From: Cyathus striatus
Taxonomy: Eukaryota > Basidiomycota > Agaricomycetes > Agaricales > Nidulariaceae
Direction of reading: 5' to 3'
Assembly (NCBI GenBank): GCA_025738555.1
Contig: JAOVFP010000014.1
Location: 372,001 to 436,000 of the forward strand
DNA length: 64,000 nucleotides
How positions within the stretch are numbered: the stretch's first letter is position 1; each line of letters starts with the position of its first letter. Shown in pieces: positions 48,301 through 60,300 of this stretch. Both the position numbers and the translations under genes were made by a program. The notes beneath the pieces are model-generated. The model was not told where the DNA came from. It did no database searches and was given only the letters and a program-made list of their open reading frames with translations.

Positions 48301-51300
48301 CATTACATATGTCACATATGTCACACAATATCAAATTAGTCATTTAATTTGGTTATACATATTACATAGTCACAGTATGTCACAATACTTCCCACTGTCA
48401 CAATATCTCACACCATTACAGTACATCACATTGTTATACCATCACAATACCATCATATGCTCACAATACATCACACTGTCACAACACGTCACACCGTCAC
48501 AATACATCACAATGTTACAATATGCCCCACTGTCACATTTTGTCAGACTGGTGTCATAATATGTCACACAATATTAAATTATGTTCCAAATGTCACAAAG
48601 TGACTTCATTTGGTTACACATGTTACATTGCCATAATGCACCATGTGGTTACAATATATCACACTGGCACAGTACACCACACTGTCACAATATGTCACAT
48701 CGTCGAATGTCACATGTGTCACACATGCCACATATATCGCATTTGTCACACTTTCACAAATGTCACAATATGCCACACTATCCTTTCACATATGTCACAT
48801 GTTTACAAATATTACTCTTGTCATACTTTTATATTTGTCACACATATCACAATTGTCAGATTTGTGTTGTTGGTTATAGCTACCATGCTTGTCACATTTG
48901 CTTGTATGACACTCCTATTATGTAGTCACATATGTCACATTTCCAAATTCATGTCACACCACATCTGTTACAACTATTATACTTATCACATGTTATACAT
49001 CTCTTATATGTTGATATTACACCTTTTACATTCTCATATCTGTTATACTTTACTTATATATCATGTATGTCACTCTTTGTTCACATGTAACATCTGTGTC
49101 ATATCTTCATGTTATTTGCAACTGTTATATTAGTCATACTGTTAAAACTATTGGACTGGACAGGAATTGAATTTGTGACCACCTGTACTCATGACTAGGC
49201 ACTCTTCCAACTGAGCTACTAGCCCTTACCTATACACAAGCAAGAACTGATACTTAACCAGTTGAGTGGGCAACCAGGCTTGTCATCATAACAGGAGTGC
49301 TCCAATATTATACACCCCCATAGCTCAGTCAAGGCTGTCAATCTTGCCAATCCAACACATATATGTCATGTATCCCAACACATCACATTTATTCACATTT
49401 TATTTACAGGTCACACATTTCTCATTTGTAATACTGTACAATTCTGTAACAATGAAGATTGAACAGTAGTGGGTACTGCTAAGTGGGACACAAGAAATCA
49501 TATAGCCCAATGATCAGTCAAGAATAAAATATCTGATTGGCTAATGGAAAGTGTGACAAAGATATAAGTGATGTGATAATAGAAGTAATAACTGAATGGA
49601 AAATATAGATAAGACAACATAACCAGACCAGGTTACTGAACATGCTTAAGGTTGGTTAGACAAAATTAAAATCTAAGTACAGTTATATCTACTATAGAAT
49701 CTGACAGGCTAATTAAAACATAACACTGTGATTGCCAGGAAGTAGTATTGATACAGTGTGATTTTTGCCTAATGCTATGAATGTTGAATTCAACCAAGCA
49801 CAGGTAAATAGTGGGAGAAATATGATTCTCTTAAAGTAGTCAAGTGTCTTTGTCATATAATTTGTAATGCACATGAATCACTAAGTGAGTGCTTTTCATG
49901 TAACCTTTTCATGTAAAATGTATAATATGTGTTGCAGCAGATGGTTGCAATGCAATGTTGAGAGAATGATAGACTGGTAGAGGCAAAAAGCTGTCCAGGG
50001 TTTCAAGAATGGTAGAAGGGTCTGTGACTGTGGGATGTGCAAATGAAAGTAAAAAGTGTAATTTTATTTTTTGACAAGGAGAGTACCTTGACAATCAAGG
50101 TGATACTTGGTAAAGTGCAAAATTGGTTAATGTCACATAGAGTCAAATGTAACCACATGTTAGATGTGACTATTGTTCAATCATGTTTGACTTTTGGTCC
50201 TTATATTTGACTTACATTTGACTCTGTGTGACATATATGCAATTTTGCTTTTTACCAAGGGTGTCATGAGAATGAAGTGTGATATGTGTGATAGATGTGA
50301 GAATTTAACAGGTGTAATAGTGTCACATAAGAAATGTATGACATGTGATGAGTATGATGATTGTAATAGATGTGGTGCAACATGAATTTGGAAATGTGAC
50401 ATGTGACTACATGATGGGAGTGTCATAGAAGTAAATATGACAAGTGTGACAAGTGTAACATATGCAAAAGTATGACATAGTGACACAAGTGTGACATATG
50501 TAAAAGTGCGAAATGTGTGACATATGTGAATGTGTGACATGTGTGACATGTGTGAAAGAATAGTGTGGCATACTGTGACAGTGTGATATATTGTGACATA
50601 ATGTGATAGTATGGCATATTTGATGATGTGACATATTGTGACAGTGTAATGGCATGTCGATGTGATGTACTGTGATGGTGTGACATATTGTGACAGTGTA
50701 ATGTATTGTGACCAGATTAATGTGATATTGTGTCATATGTCAGCTGTCACCAAACTTATGAAGCAATTACTGTAATTAGATAAAGCAATGATAGAGTTCA
50801 AACTGCAACTACATGAAGTAAAACTAAAATAATGAAGCAAATACTATAGTTAGATGAAGCAGCAATGAAGCTCAGACTGTAACCATATGAAGTAAGAATA
50901 AAACAGTGAAGTGAATACTATAATTAGATGAAGCAGCAATAAAGCTCTGACTGTAACTATATGAAGTAAGAATAAAATAGTGAAGTAAATACTGTAATTA
51001 GATGAAGTAGCAATGAAGCTCTGACTGTAACCATATGAAGTAATAATAAAATAGTGAAGTAAATACTGTAATTAGATGAAGTAGCAGTGAAGCTCTGACT
51101 GTAACCAAATGAAGTGAAAATACAATTGTGAAGCAATAATAAAGCTCAAACTGCAACTACATGAAGTAGAACTCAAATACTGTAGTTAGATGAAGCAGCA
51201 ATGAAGCTCAGACTGCAATCATGTGAAGTCAAATTAAAATAATGAAGTAACTTCTGCATATAAATGAAGTATCTATGAAGTTCAAACTGCAATGGCATGA

Positions 51301-54300
51301 AGTAGAAGTACAATTGTGAAGCAAATACTGCAAATAAATGAAGCAATGATGAAGCTCAGACTGCAATGATATGAAGTGGAATTACAATGATGAAGTAACT
51401 CTTACACTTGAATGAAGTAGTTATGAAGCTAAGACTGCAATAAGATCAATTGGAACAGAAATGGTGAAGCAATTACTGTAGTATAATAAAGCTACTGTAA
51501 AGTTCATACTACAACTACATGAAGTAGACATACAATAGTGAAGCAAGTCCTGCAGATGAATGAAGTAGTTATGAAGCTCTGATTGAAACCATATGAAGTA
51601 GAACAGAAATAGTGAAGTGATTGTTGTAATTTAATGAAGCTTCTGTGAAGCTGAGACTGCAAGTACATGAAGTAGATATACAATCATGAAGCTTATACTG
51701 CAACCATGTGAAGTCAAACTACACTTATGAAGTAACCCATGCAAATGAATGAAGCAATTATGAAGCTCAGACTGCAAGTGCATAAAGTAGTTATGAAGTT
51801 CAGATTACAACCATTAGAAGCAGAACATAAATAGTGAAGCAATTATTGCAATTTGATGAAGTAGTAGTGAATTTCAATTGTGAAGTAATAGCTGTAGTTT
51901 AAAGAAGCAATAGTGAAGCTCTCACTGCAATTATATGAAGTAGAACTAGCTATGAAGTTGCACCTGCAACTCTATAGAAGTAGCTTCACATGTTGTAGTT
52001 GTATATCCCCAAGTAAGTTTACTGCAATTGCAGTATGAAGCATGACAATAGTTGTCAGCACTAGTGCTACAGAGCCATTCTGTCCTGATCCATCAGTATA
52101 TATTTGAATGATGTCATTGAGTCCTTTGTCTATTTCAATTGAGTCTTCATGGGTGGGGGCAATGTGCATTTGGAATTTCCTAGCATAAGTTGGTGAGTGT
52201 GTTTCTGGCTGTATGGTTTCCATCCGGCGAGGGTGTGGAGGATTGTATAGTCAGATTAGTCTGTGGAGGGTGGTTAGGTGCTGTGTGCTTGTTCTATCTG
52301 TGTGGTAATGCAGAACAACTGAGTGTAGTGGGTGTCGAGAAGGAAGTGTGTACAACCTGGTGAGTCCCTTGTAGCATATGTTTTCCATCGCTAATCCTAT
52401 GGGCAGTATCTCCGCATGTGCATCCAGCATATCTGTGGGGGTTGTTCGAAATCCACCTGTAATGGCCCTGGTTGCAATTCGTTGCACTGTGTTGAGGTGT
52501 TTGAGGAGTGATACTGAGCCTGCTTGTCAAATGCAGTTGGGTGTGTTGGGCCTGTGGGGAGGAAGATAGAATACATCAGCACCATATGTGATTTTTGGCA
52601 GAACTACTGAGATGTATAGTCTTCGCATCATGTCAATACTTAGACCAGAGTATGGCTTTGCAAGTCTACTCATCAGTAATGCCCATTTTGTTCCCTTCTC
52701 GATAGTTTTCTGAGCCTGTATGTTCCAAGAGAGTTTGTTGTCAATATGGATGCCAAGGTAGCGATGTGAGGTGACTTCAGTGATGGTTTGGCCTTCAAGC
52801 ACAAGTGGGGGGGCTAACATGGGGGACCTCCTGCCAGATTCATCAGTGATGGTTTTCTTTGAGAAGTGCATAACGGCTAGTTTGGACAACTCAAATTTAG
52901 AATTATAATTCCTGCTCCATTCAAATCCGCCTGCTGGTCGTTCCATCATACACTGCAGTCTTCGTACAGATTCTTCCAATGTGTCCCCTTCTGCGAGTAG
53001 ATTGCTATCGTCTACATAGCCTAGTGCGTCTTTGTAAGGGTACCATGCTATGTCCAGGAGATCCGTGTTGTATAGGATGTAGCATATCATCGAGAGTGGG
53101 TCTCCTTGCCCGATGCCGTTCCATAGTTCCATTAGTGCAGAGATAAAGTCGTCAAAGCTCATCTTAGTCTTTTGATTCTGCAGTATCATTTCAATGAATC
53201 GGACATAGATTTCAGGCAGGCTTTTTCGTCGCATGTTGTGTATGAGCCGGTCTGTGACTGCATTGGGGAATGTGCCCTCTATGTCTAGGAAGAGCACAGA
53301 GATTACTTTCCCTTTTCGCCATGCAGTTTTTATTCTGTCCACTAAATAGTGAAGTGCATCAGTAGTTGTATGTCCAGGTCATCCTCCAAAGTGGGTAGAG
53401 GGCAGGATGTTGTGCTTTTCGATCAGCCGAGTAACATCTTCTGCAACTAGTGCCATCAGTACTTTGGACATTGTACTTAGTAGAGCAATTGGTCAATATG
53501 CCTTTGGTGTTTGGTATGAAGGTTTTCCTGGTTTTTTGATCACAACTGTGTTGAATTCCTTCCACCCATCGTAGTACCATCCGTTTGTCAGGATTGCACT
53601 GTAGATAAAGTAAAGACGATCTATAGTGCAGTTAGCAGATTTCTGGAGTATGATATTGGGGATACCGTCAGGGCCTGGAGCCTTGTAGGGGGAGAGACCT
53701 GAGATGTGTCATAAGATCTGTTCTTTAGTAATGGGGTCCAGGTCTGGTAGTGGCTGTGAGTATGGGTAGTCAGCTGGGATATTTGAGTCAGCAGGAGGGG
53801 GGGGGAAGAAGTTCTTAGCAAATTCAGTAGCTTTGTGTTCATCTTCTGAGATGACATGTAGTGTTCCATTTGCAGCTGGCACCAGTAGGGATGGGATCTG
53901 GGGGGTGCCTCCATCTCCAGTAGGCTTTTTGAGGTAGTGGTGAGCTGTCCATAAGTCTTCATCTGTTGCCTCTTCGAGAAAGTCTGTCCAGTGTTTTTTC
54001 TTGGCATCCATTATGGCCTTCTCATAGATGGTCTCCTGCTGTCAGAGGTCCCTATGTGCTGGGTGATTTGCATTTGCTCTGTGGGTGTTGGCTAGCCTCC
54101 ACACTCTGTTGACTTGTGCTCTGATAGTGTCGAGGTCATGGTTCCACCAACATTTGGAGTGTGGACAAGGTTGAGATGCTGGAATGGCCAACACTATGGC
54201 TCTTTGCAGTGAATCTGTGAGCTGCTCAATTGCTGTGCCTAGTTCATGTTCTGATTTTAGTTCTGAGGGAGGGGGTAGTTTTGCCAGTTCGCTGTCCAGG

Positions 54301-57300
54301 GCCTCTCCATATTTCTTCCAGTCTGCCATGTGAAAGTTGGGGGATGGTGTGTGAGCTACCTGTTCCACTGATAGATCTACTAATGTGATTATGGGAAAAT
54401 GGTCTGCCTTTACTGGTTTCAGTTCATGTTTCACATCACATTGGATGATTAAGTCAGTGAGGTCTTCTGAACAGAATACATTGTCAGGTCATGAGTAGCC
54501 TCCAGCCAAGTGTTGTAAGGTGTGGATGCCTCTTGGGAGGGTCATTACCATGTCCCAGTCCTGTAAGAGGTCAATGAGCTGTTCTGCTTGGCCTAGTGCC
54601 TGATTAGTAAAAAGTCAAATGTCCTTGTTACTGTCCCACATGGGGTGGTGCCGGTTGAAATCCCCTGCCCAGATCATGTTCTTAGTGTAGTCCTCCCAGC
54701 CTAATTGTCGCTGTGCTGTCAGATAGTTGTTAAGGGATGTTAGGGAGTCGGAGTGCTGGCAGTCATTATAAATGTTAAATATGTTGATAGTGTGTTGCCC
54801 ATTCTGGATTTGAATGGCAGAAACATCATTAGTGTCAGGTATATCTATGATGGACCACTGGTTGGTTGAGATGTTCTTGTTTACCCATATCACAGATCAT
54901 ACAGGGTGTTCTAGATTGTGGCGGTTAGTGGGGATCATGGGGCGGAAGTTATTTGGGGTGTGTATGTTATTAGTAAATATAATGTTAGGTTCCTGTACCA
55001 GGATCACATCCCATTCAGAGGCTAAGGGACGGTTTGATAGATCCAGATGAGCTGCCAGTGATTTTCTGATGTTCAGTTGTAATATCCGTAGTCTGTTTAA
55101 ATCCGTGTCAGTAACATTCATGGAGGTGAGGAGGGGGCATTCACCTGGATTCTGTTGTGTTTGTTCCTGTCAGGGGTGGTGGCAACTGGCTTTCCTCATT
55201 CTCATTCCAGCCTGGCATGTCATCCACCCGGTGGTATCATTCTCACCATTGTTGTTGTGATTCCAGTCCTCGGCCTTGAGGTAGGTCCATTATTGGGGCC
55301 TCATGTCATTGTTGAGACCAATTGCAGGATGTTGCAGTTTCTTGGGGTTGGTGGATAGCCAGCATCCAGGTGTATGCTGCCTCTGATGGGTAGTAAGGAA
55401 GGGAGGCTTCTGGGTTGCATTTGTCCATGATATCACATTTGAGTTGAAAGGAGGGGCAGTTTCGATCCCAGCTGCAGTGAGTGTCATTACCACATGATAC
55501 GCACCACCGCTTCCCCTGTGCATTACATTCTTTCAACCTGTGTTCCCCCCCACATGATGCACAAGTGTCCTTTGTCTGGCCACACTCTCGGGCGATATGG
55601 TTCCAGCCCTGGCACTTCATGCAGCAGAGAGGTTCTTTCTTGTGTTTAACAGTTTCTCACCACATGTTGCAGATTGTGACTCCTCGGGTGATGAGCTCAT
55701 TTGCTTTGCATTCATTTGTGAGCAATATTACTAAGTTGGCGAACTTTTGGTTGGGCCGCCAGCATTCAGTTGGCTTGATCCATCGAGCATGTCCCCAGTC
55801 TTCTCTTGCTATACCATTGTTGTCCAGTAGTTCAGTGATGTGCATCTCATCTGTGGCATCAAAGGTAATTGGAACCATTCTCACCATAGCAGGATATAGT
55901 CGCCTTATGAATGTATCTGTGGCCCCAAGTATGTCTGTCATCTTCTTTGCCTGTTCCATATTCCTTAGCCAGTTGGCTGCTTCATCTGTTTCCGCTTCAG
56001 CCAGTATGCTGCCATTGGAGATCCGATTTACAGTGAGGAAGGTCTTCTCAGTGTCGCCAGAAGCCTCTTGGAGGGCCTTGTTGAATTTTTCTCTGAGCTG
56101 TTGTAAGTTTAGGTCCTTAGGTGCCGCTTGTCCCAGATGTTCTACCCCAAGTAAGAATTGTCACCGTTGAATGCCTACCTTTGCCTGTAAGCAAGGATCA
56201 ACCATGGGGGGCATGGGAGCAGAGGTTCCATGCAGAGCAGCATCCCGGTATTGAGTTCCACCATATCCCATTGTTGCCACAGAGGGGGAGTTGAGTTTTC
56301 CATCCAGTTTTTTCATGGTGTCGTCAAGAGTCTTTGCTATGCCACTAACTGCTGCCCGAAGTTCTAATACTGAGGATTCCAGTCCAGCATTAATGTGTTC
56401 TGTTGTATCTTTTAAGTTATCAAATTCAGTTGAGAGTGCATCTGTCACCATTCTTATTTCTACTGCCGATTGTTTGTTCATTTCTACTGTTGACTCTCCT
56501 ATCACTGTGTATTCCAGTAGCTTTGCAAGTTGAATCATGATTGCTTTCTTGGGTGACTTTGATGCTTCTGAGCTAATGAGCTTTTGAAGGGCCTTTGAGT
56601 AGTCCAATGCCAATTTCTGGTTGTTTGTTAATGCTTTGAGGTCCACTAGTTCCTGTCTAGCATCTTCAATCCTTGCTGTATTCTTGGCTGGGAATGATAG
56701 TTGCATTTGTTTTTTTGCTGGCCCCCTGTTGGGATCCCACTGGAGGGTGGTCCATTCAGTGTAGGGAATGGCACGGGTAACCCATGGGTATCCCAGCAGC
56801 TACCCGGACCCATACCCGCCATAACCCATACCCAGTCTTGCGGGTATGGGTTTCAGCGGGTATGGTGGGTAGCGGGTAACCCATGATAACCCATGGGTTT
56901 TATAACGTAATTACTCTAAAATACAATAGATTTAATATGTATATTTAAAGAAAGATATACACATGGCTCAAAATCTCGAAACCTAGAACACAATTAAAAC
57001 ACAACTTCACACTCAAGTCCAGCCCACTCCTACTCATCGTATCAACATTTTCTCAAACCGAGAAGGCTGCTGTTCACTCGGGAAGTAAACTGTAGACGAC
57101 ATTGAAGGCGTAGGCGTATGTTTGAATCCGAACAGAGAAGAGATAGGTCGCGTGCGTCTGGGCATGGAGGAAGTGGCGATTTTACAGGTTGATTGCAGCA
57201 TGGCGGAATGGGGAAACGGCAGCGTGGTAGGAGAAACGAGGCAGGCGCATGCAACTTGGCCCTGGCGGTGGCAACGATGTATGTGGTACAGTACGTGCCG

Positions 57301-60300
57301 TTCTTACATATACATTAATTGTGCCGGTACCGTGCCCTCCACACTCCCCCCAGCCATTCCAACCAGTACCCCGCACGCAGAACCTTCAGCCGATGCACAA
57401 CGAAGGGCCGATGTCAGGCGGTGGAGCGGTAATTCTAGTGGATAAAATTAGCATTGAGAAGATACTGAAGGTGAAAATAAAGGCAGGAGGGGACGGGAAG
57501 GAACGATAAAGAAGGGGAAACATACCCTAGTATGGAGAGTCCACGTCATCCCATTCCAGTTGTCAAACGCGTAGGTAAAGACGAGGCAAAGAAAAGCATA
57601 CATGTCTGAGGTGGAGCCAGAGCTAGCGTCGTTGAGGACCTTAACAGCGATGAGGTTGGCCTTCTTGGTGACACCGTACCGGGTCCCAGCAGCGGTACCG
57701 CTGCAATGTAACTGTGAGATACGAGAATTGGCTGTAATGGAGGAGAGAAGAGACATACGCGCAGTGAGTTCCATGGCCGTTACCGTCAGAAGCAGCATAT
57801 CCACCGAAGCTGGTTCCCCAGGAGGCTCTGCCGCCAAAGTCGGACTGCAATCAAGCTATCGTCAAAAAGCTGCTTATCGAGGGTAAGAATAAGGGGCTTA
57901 CGTGGGAGGTGTAGATACCAGTGTCGATGACATAGATATCAACGCCAGATCCTGCGGAGCTGTCGTAGGTGTAGGTGTAGGTAAGGTCGCTACAGAACGC
58001 GTTAGCAGAGAAAAAGGATAAGAGGGAATAGAACGTGTACCTGGTACTGGTGCTGGAGAACTTGGCATCCTGGCTGATGCGCTGGAGACCCCATGGAGCA
58101 TTGGTTCAGGTGGTCATGGTATGCATGATACCATCCTCAACGGCTGTGGAACGATGCAGTGGAAAGGCATCGTCGACTTTACCGAACAATGGGTAATCGC
58201 CTTCTCGATGAGCGACACTGTAGAAAGCAGACGGTCAGCCTAACGATTAACTAGAAGGGAATAACCTACCTCGAATAGGGCGGAGCCTAACCAAGCGCTT
58301 CAAACGATGTCCCAGCACACTTATTTTCAACTGGAGCTAAATATCTGCAGGAAAACGGGTGATCTGGAAGTGGAAGTGAACCGAGAAACATGTTGCATTG
58401 AAATGGAACACGACATGATGCAGTAGTAGGGTATAGTACTGGTAACCGAGGTGCTTACAGAATGATACGATCCCACCCATCCTGTAGCTCATCCTCGTCC
58501 TCCCCCACCTCAACCTCAGGCATCTTCGAAATTGCTTCGACATCAGAGTCGCTAACGTATCCGCCAATACTCCAGTTGCCAACACACAAGACAGCACGTG
58601 TTGACTGCACTGAAAGGCGGCTACGGATATGCGAGAGTATCAGTCGCCCACGGCTAAACACACGTTCCACATCAACGGACGTCGCTTATGGAAACAAATC
58701 AGTAAGAGGAGCTAACAAAAGTATGAGAAAGACATACAAGGAATACTAAGGTAATCCAATGCCATCCTTGACAGGCAAGGGTACATCGAACGGCGCTCCC
58801 ACCACCACAGAAGAACGTCGTCGACCTCTTCAACATCAGTTGAAAGGTAACGATCGATTTTGTCACGAACATCATTAGATATCGGTTTGAGCGGCTTCAG
58901 AATGGTGTCAAAAATGTTTACCTTCTTGCCTCGTAACTTTATGAACGGTGTTAGTAGATACCAAATGGTGAAAACAAATATAAAGTACACACAGGCTGGG
59001 CAGTAGTAGTAGCCTTGACTGGCACATCAGCGGTGGTAGCATTTCTATAATGCAGCTGAAACTGTGTATGAAGAACCTCTTCAGCGGTGCTGATCCACGT
59101 GTCTTGCCAATCAGCATTCTTAAAGTACTGCATTTTGTACTGCGGGTGAAGAACTAGATAAATGTGAGAATGACAGAAATATAGACCAAGTTTTAAATGT
59201 ACTCATTGCAATGCAGTATGTTTCTGAGTCGTCCGTTCGTGAGTAGTACCGATTTAACGTCTTCTTTGCGAGACCGGCGGCGGCGTGGATGGATGCTGGA
59301 AGGTCCGGTTCGATAGTGGCATTGGTGAGGTGGTCGTTGATATGATCCATTGCTGGGATTACATGGGCGAGGCTGGGTGTTGAACGAGAGAAGAATAGTG
59401 TTGCATCTTTCAGAACCTAGTTAATATTAATACTGAGGTTAGTAATAGAGTTCACTGTTATATAAGCGATCCGCGGGACAGCTCAAATGCTCACCTCTAA
59501 TATCTTACAAAGATTTTCAACTGTCTTCCACTCGTGTATCCTCAGCTCGTAACGATCCCTCAGACCATTTGCCTCGTCACTTGTAAACCGCTTATATGCC
59601 TTCTTGTATTGGAGAATGAACTGCAACATATCGTAAGTCGAATTCCACCTCGTTCGAACATCACGAGGAATCATCCTAGTCTCCAGGCCTAGCTCTTCAA
59701 CACAGGTAATCCATGCGGGGAGGAGCTTTGTTGGTGAATTAATGGTCTTAAATGCGACTTTTCGGATCTTAAACATGAAGGTAAGTTACGCATATCACAA
59801 GAATTGGTCCATTTAACCTACCTTTGAGAGTAGCAGTGTCACCGGGCGGAGACTGCTCTCCATGACATTACGTTCAGCCTCATCCAATGCCGCCATTTTG
59901 TCAACATATCCATCTAAGTTGTCGGCATCACTTGCTTCGGCCTCCGGTTCTACTGTAATATCGCTAGGCCTCTCCATGTCGTCATCAGAATCTAAGCTGT
60001 CGAGGTCGTTGTTCTGGGATGTTGCTTTCTTTCGGACATCAAATTGTCTCACGAATGACTGTGCTATCAGGTTGTTAACATGAAGAAAGCAGCGCGTATG
60101 ATTAACCCTCGAGAACGAGTTCAATAACATCTCATCAAGCCTAGCAATCATGGTATCATTGTTGGATGCGTTATCGCAGGTTATGCTGAGGACCTAGGTA
60201 CACTGTTTTTATCTCCTTATTATGGATGCCAGGTAATCATTACTAACCTTATCCGATAGGCCAAAGTCAGCTAGTACTCGAGCAAATTCTTCTGCGAGAT

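Larger units (their letters stand above)
46972..52066. mobile_element. Giant fold-back element, hAT-like 8-bp duplication
   Basis: A 5,095-bp element bounded by the 8-bp duplication CTACAGAG (46964-46971 and 52067-52074), a size typical of hAT elements. The ends share GTGCTGACAACTATTGTCAT, continuing GCTTCATACTGCAATTGCAGTA, in inverted orientation. Each arm is about 1.3 kb of tandem 74-bp units (46981-48290 left, 50750-52060 right, inverted). Inside these are arms of degenerate TGTCACA repeats (48290-49130 and 50110-50750, inverted). The core at 49140-50100 is unique, with a tRNA-like stretch. There is no transposase. It interrupts the LINE RNase H domain; removing it with one duplication copy rejoins the reading frame apart from one base near the junction. 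Confidence 0.85.
46035..55121 (-). pseudogene. LINE ORF2: endonuclease, reverse transcriptase, RNase H
   Basis: One continuous frame (same phase at 55121, 54893, 54434, 53342, 52487, 52223, 46901 and 46220) covers the whole polyprotein. The endonuclease has LRILQLNIRKS, VILVQEPNI and WAGDFNRHHPMWDS. The reverse transcriptase has SPYKAPGPDGIPN, FLDIEGTFPNAV (catalytic Asp), GIGQGDPLS and GYVDDSNLLAEG (YVDD). RNase H starts with IYTDGSGQNGS, is split by the fold-back element, and resumes with YHLGPIGEHTTYEAEAVG. A C-terminal CCHC-like C-x2-C..H..C occurs near 46230. I find 13 in-frame stops, every one TGA, at places such as FGG-PGHTTTDA, KAY-PIALLST and TV-WISGHSN where Arg is expected. It is dead, but with no frameshift seen. 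Confidence 0.85.

Noticed and set aside
48377..49133. 203-codon Cys/His-rich frame resembling zinc-binding repeats
   Set aside because: It translates the TGTCACA repeat in the fold-back inner arm; the mirror arm gives similar peptides on the other strand.
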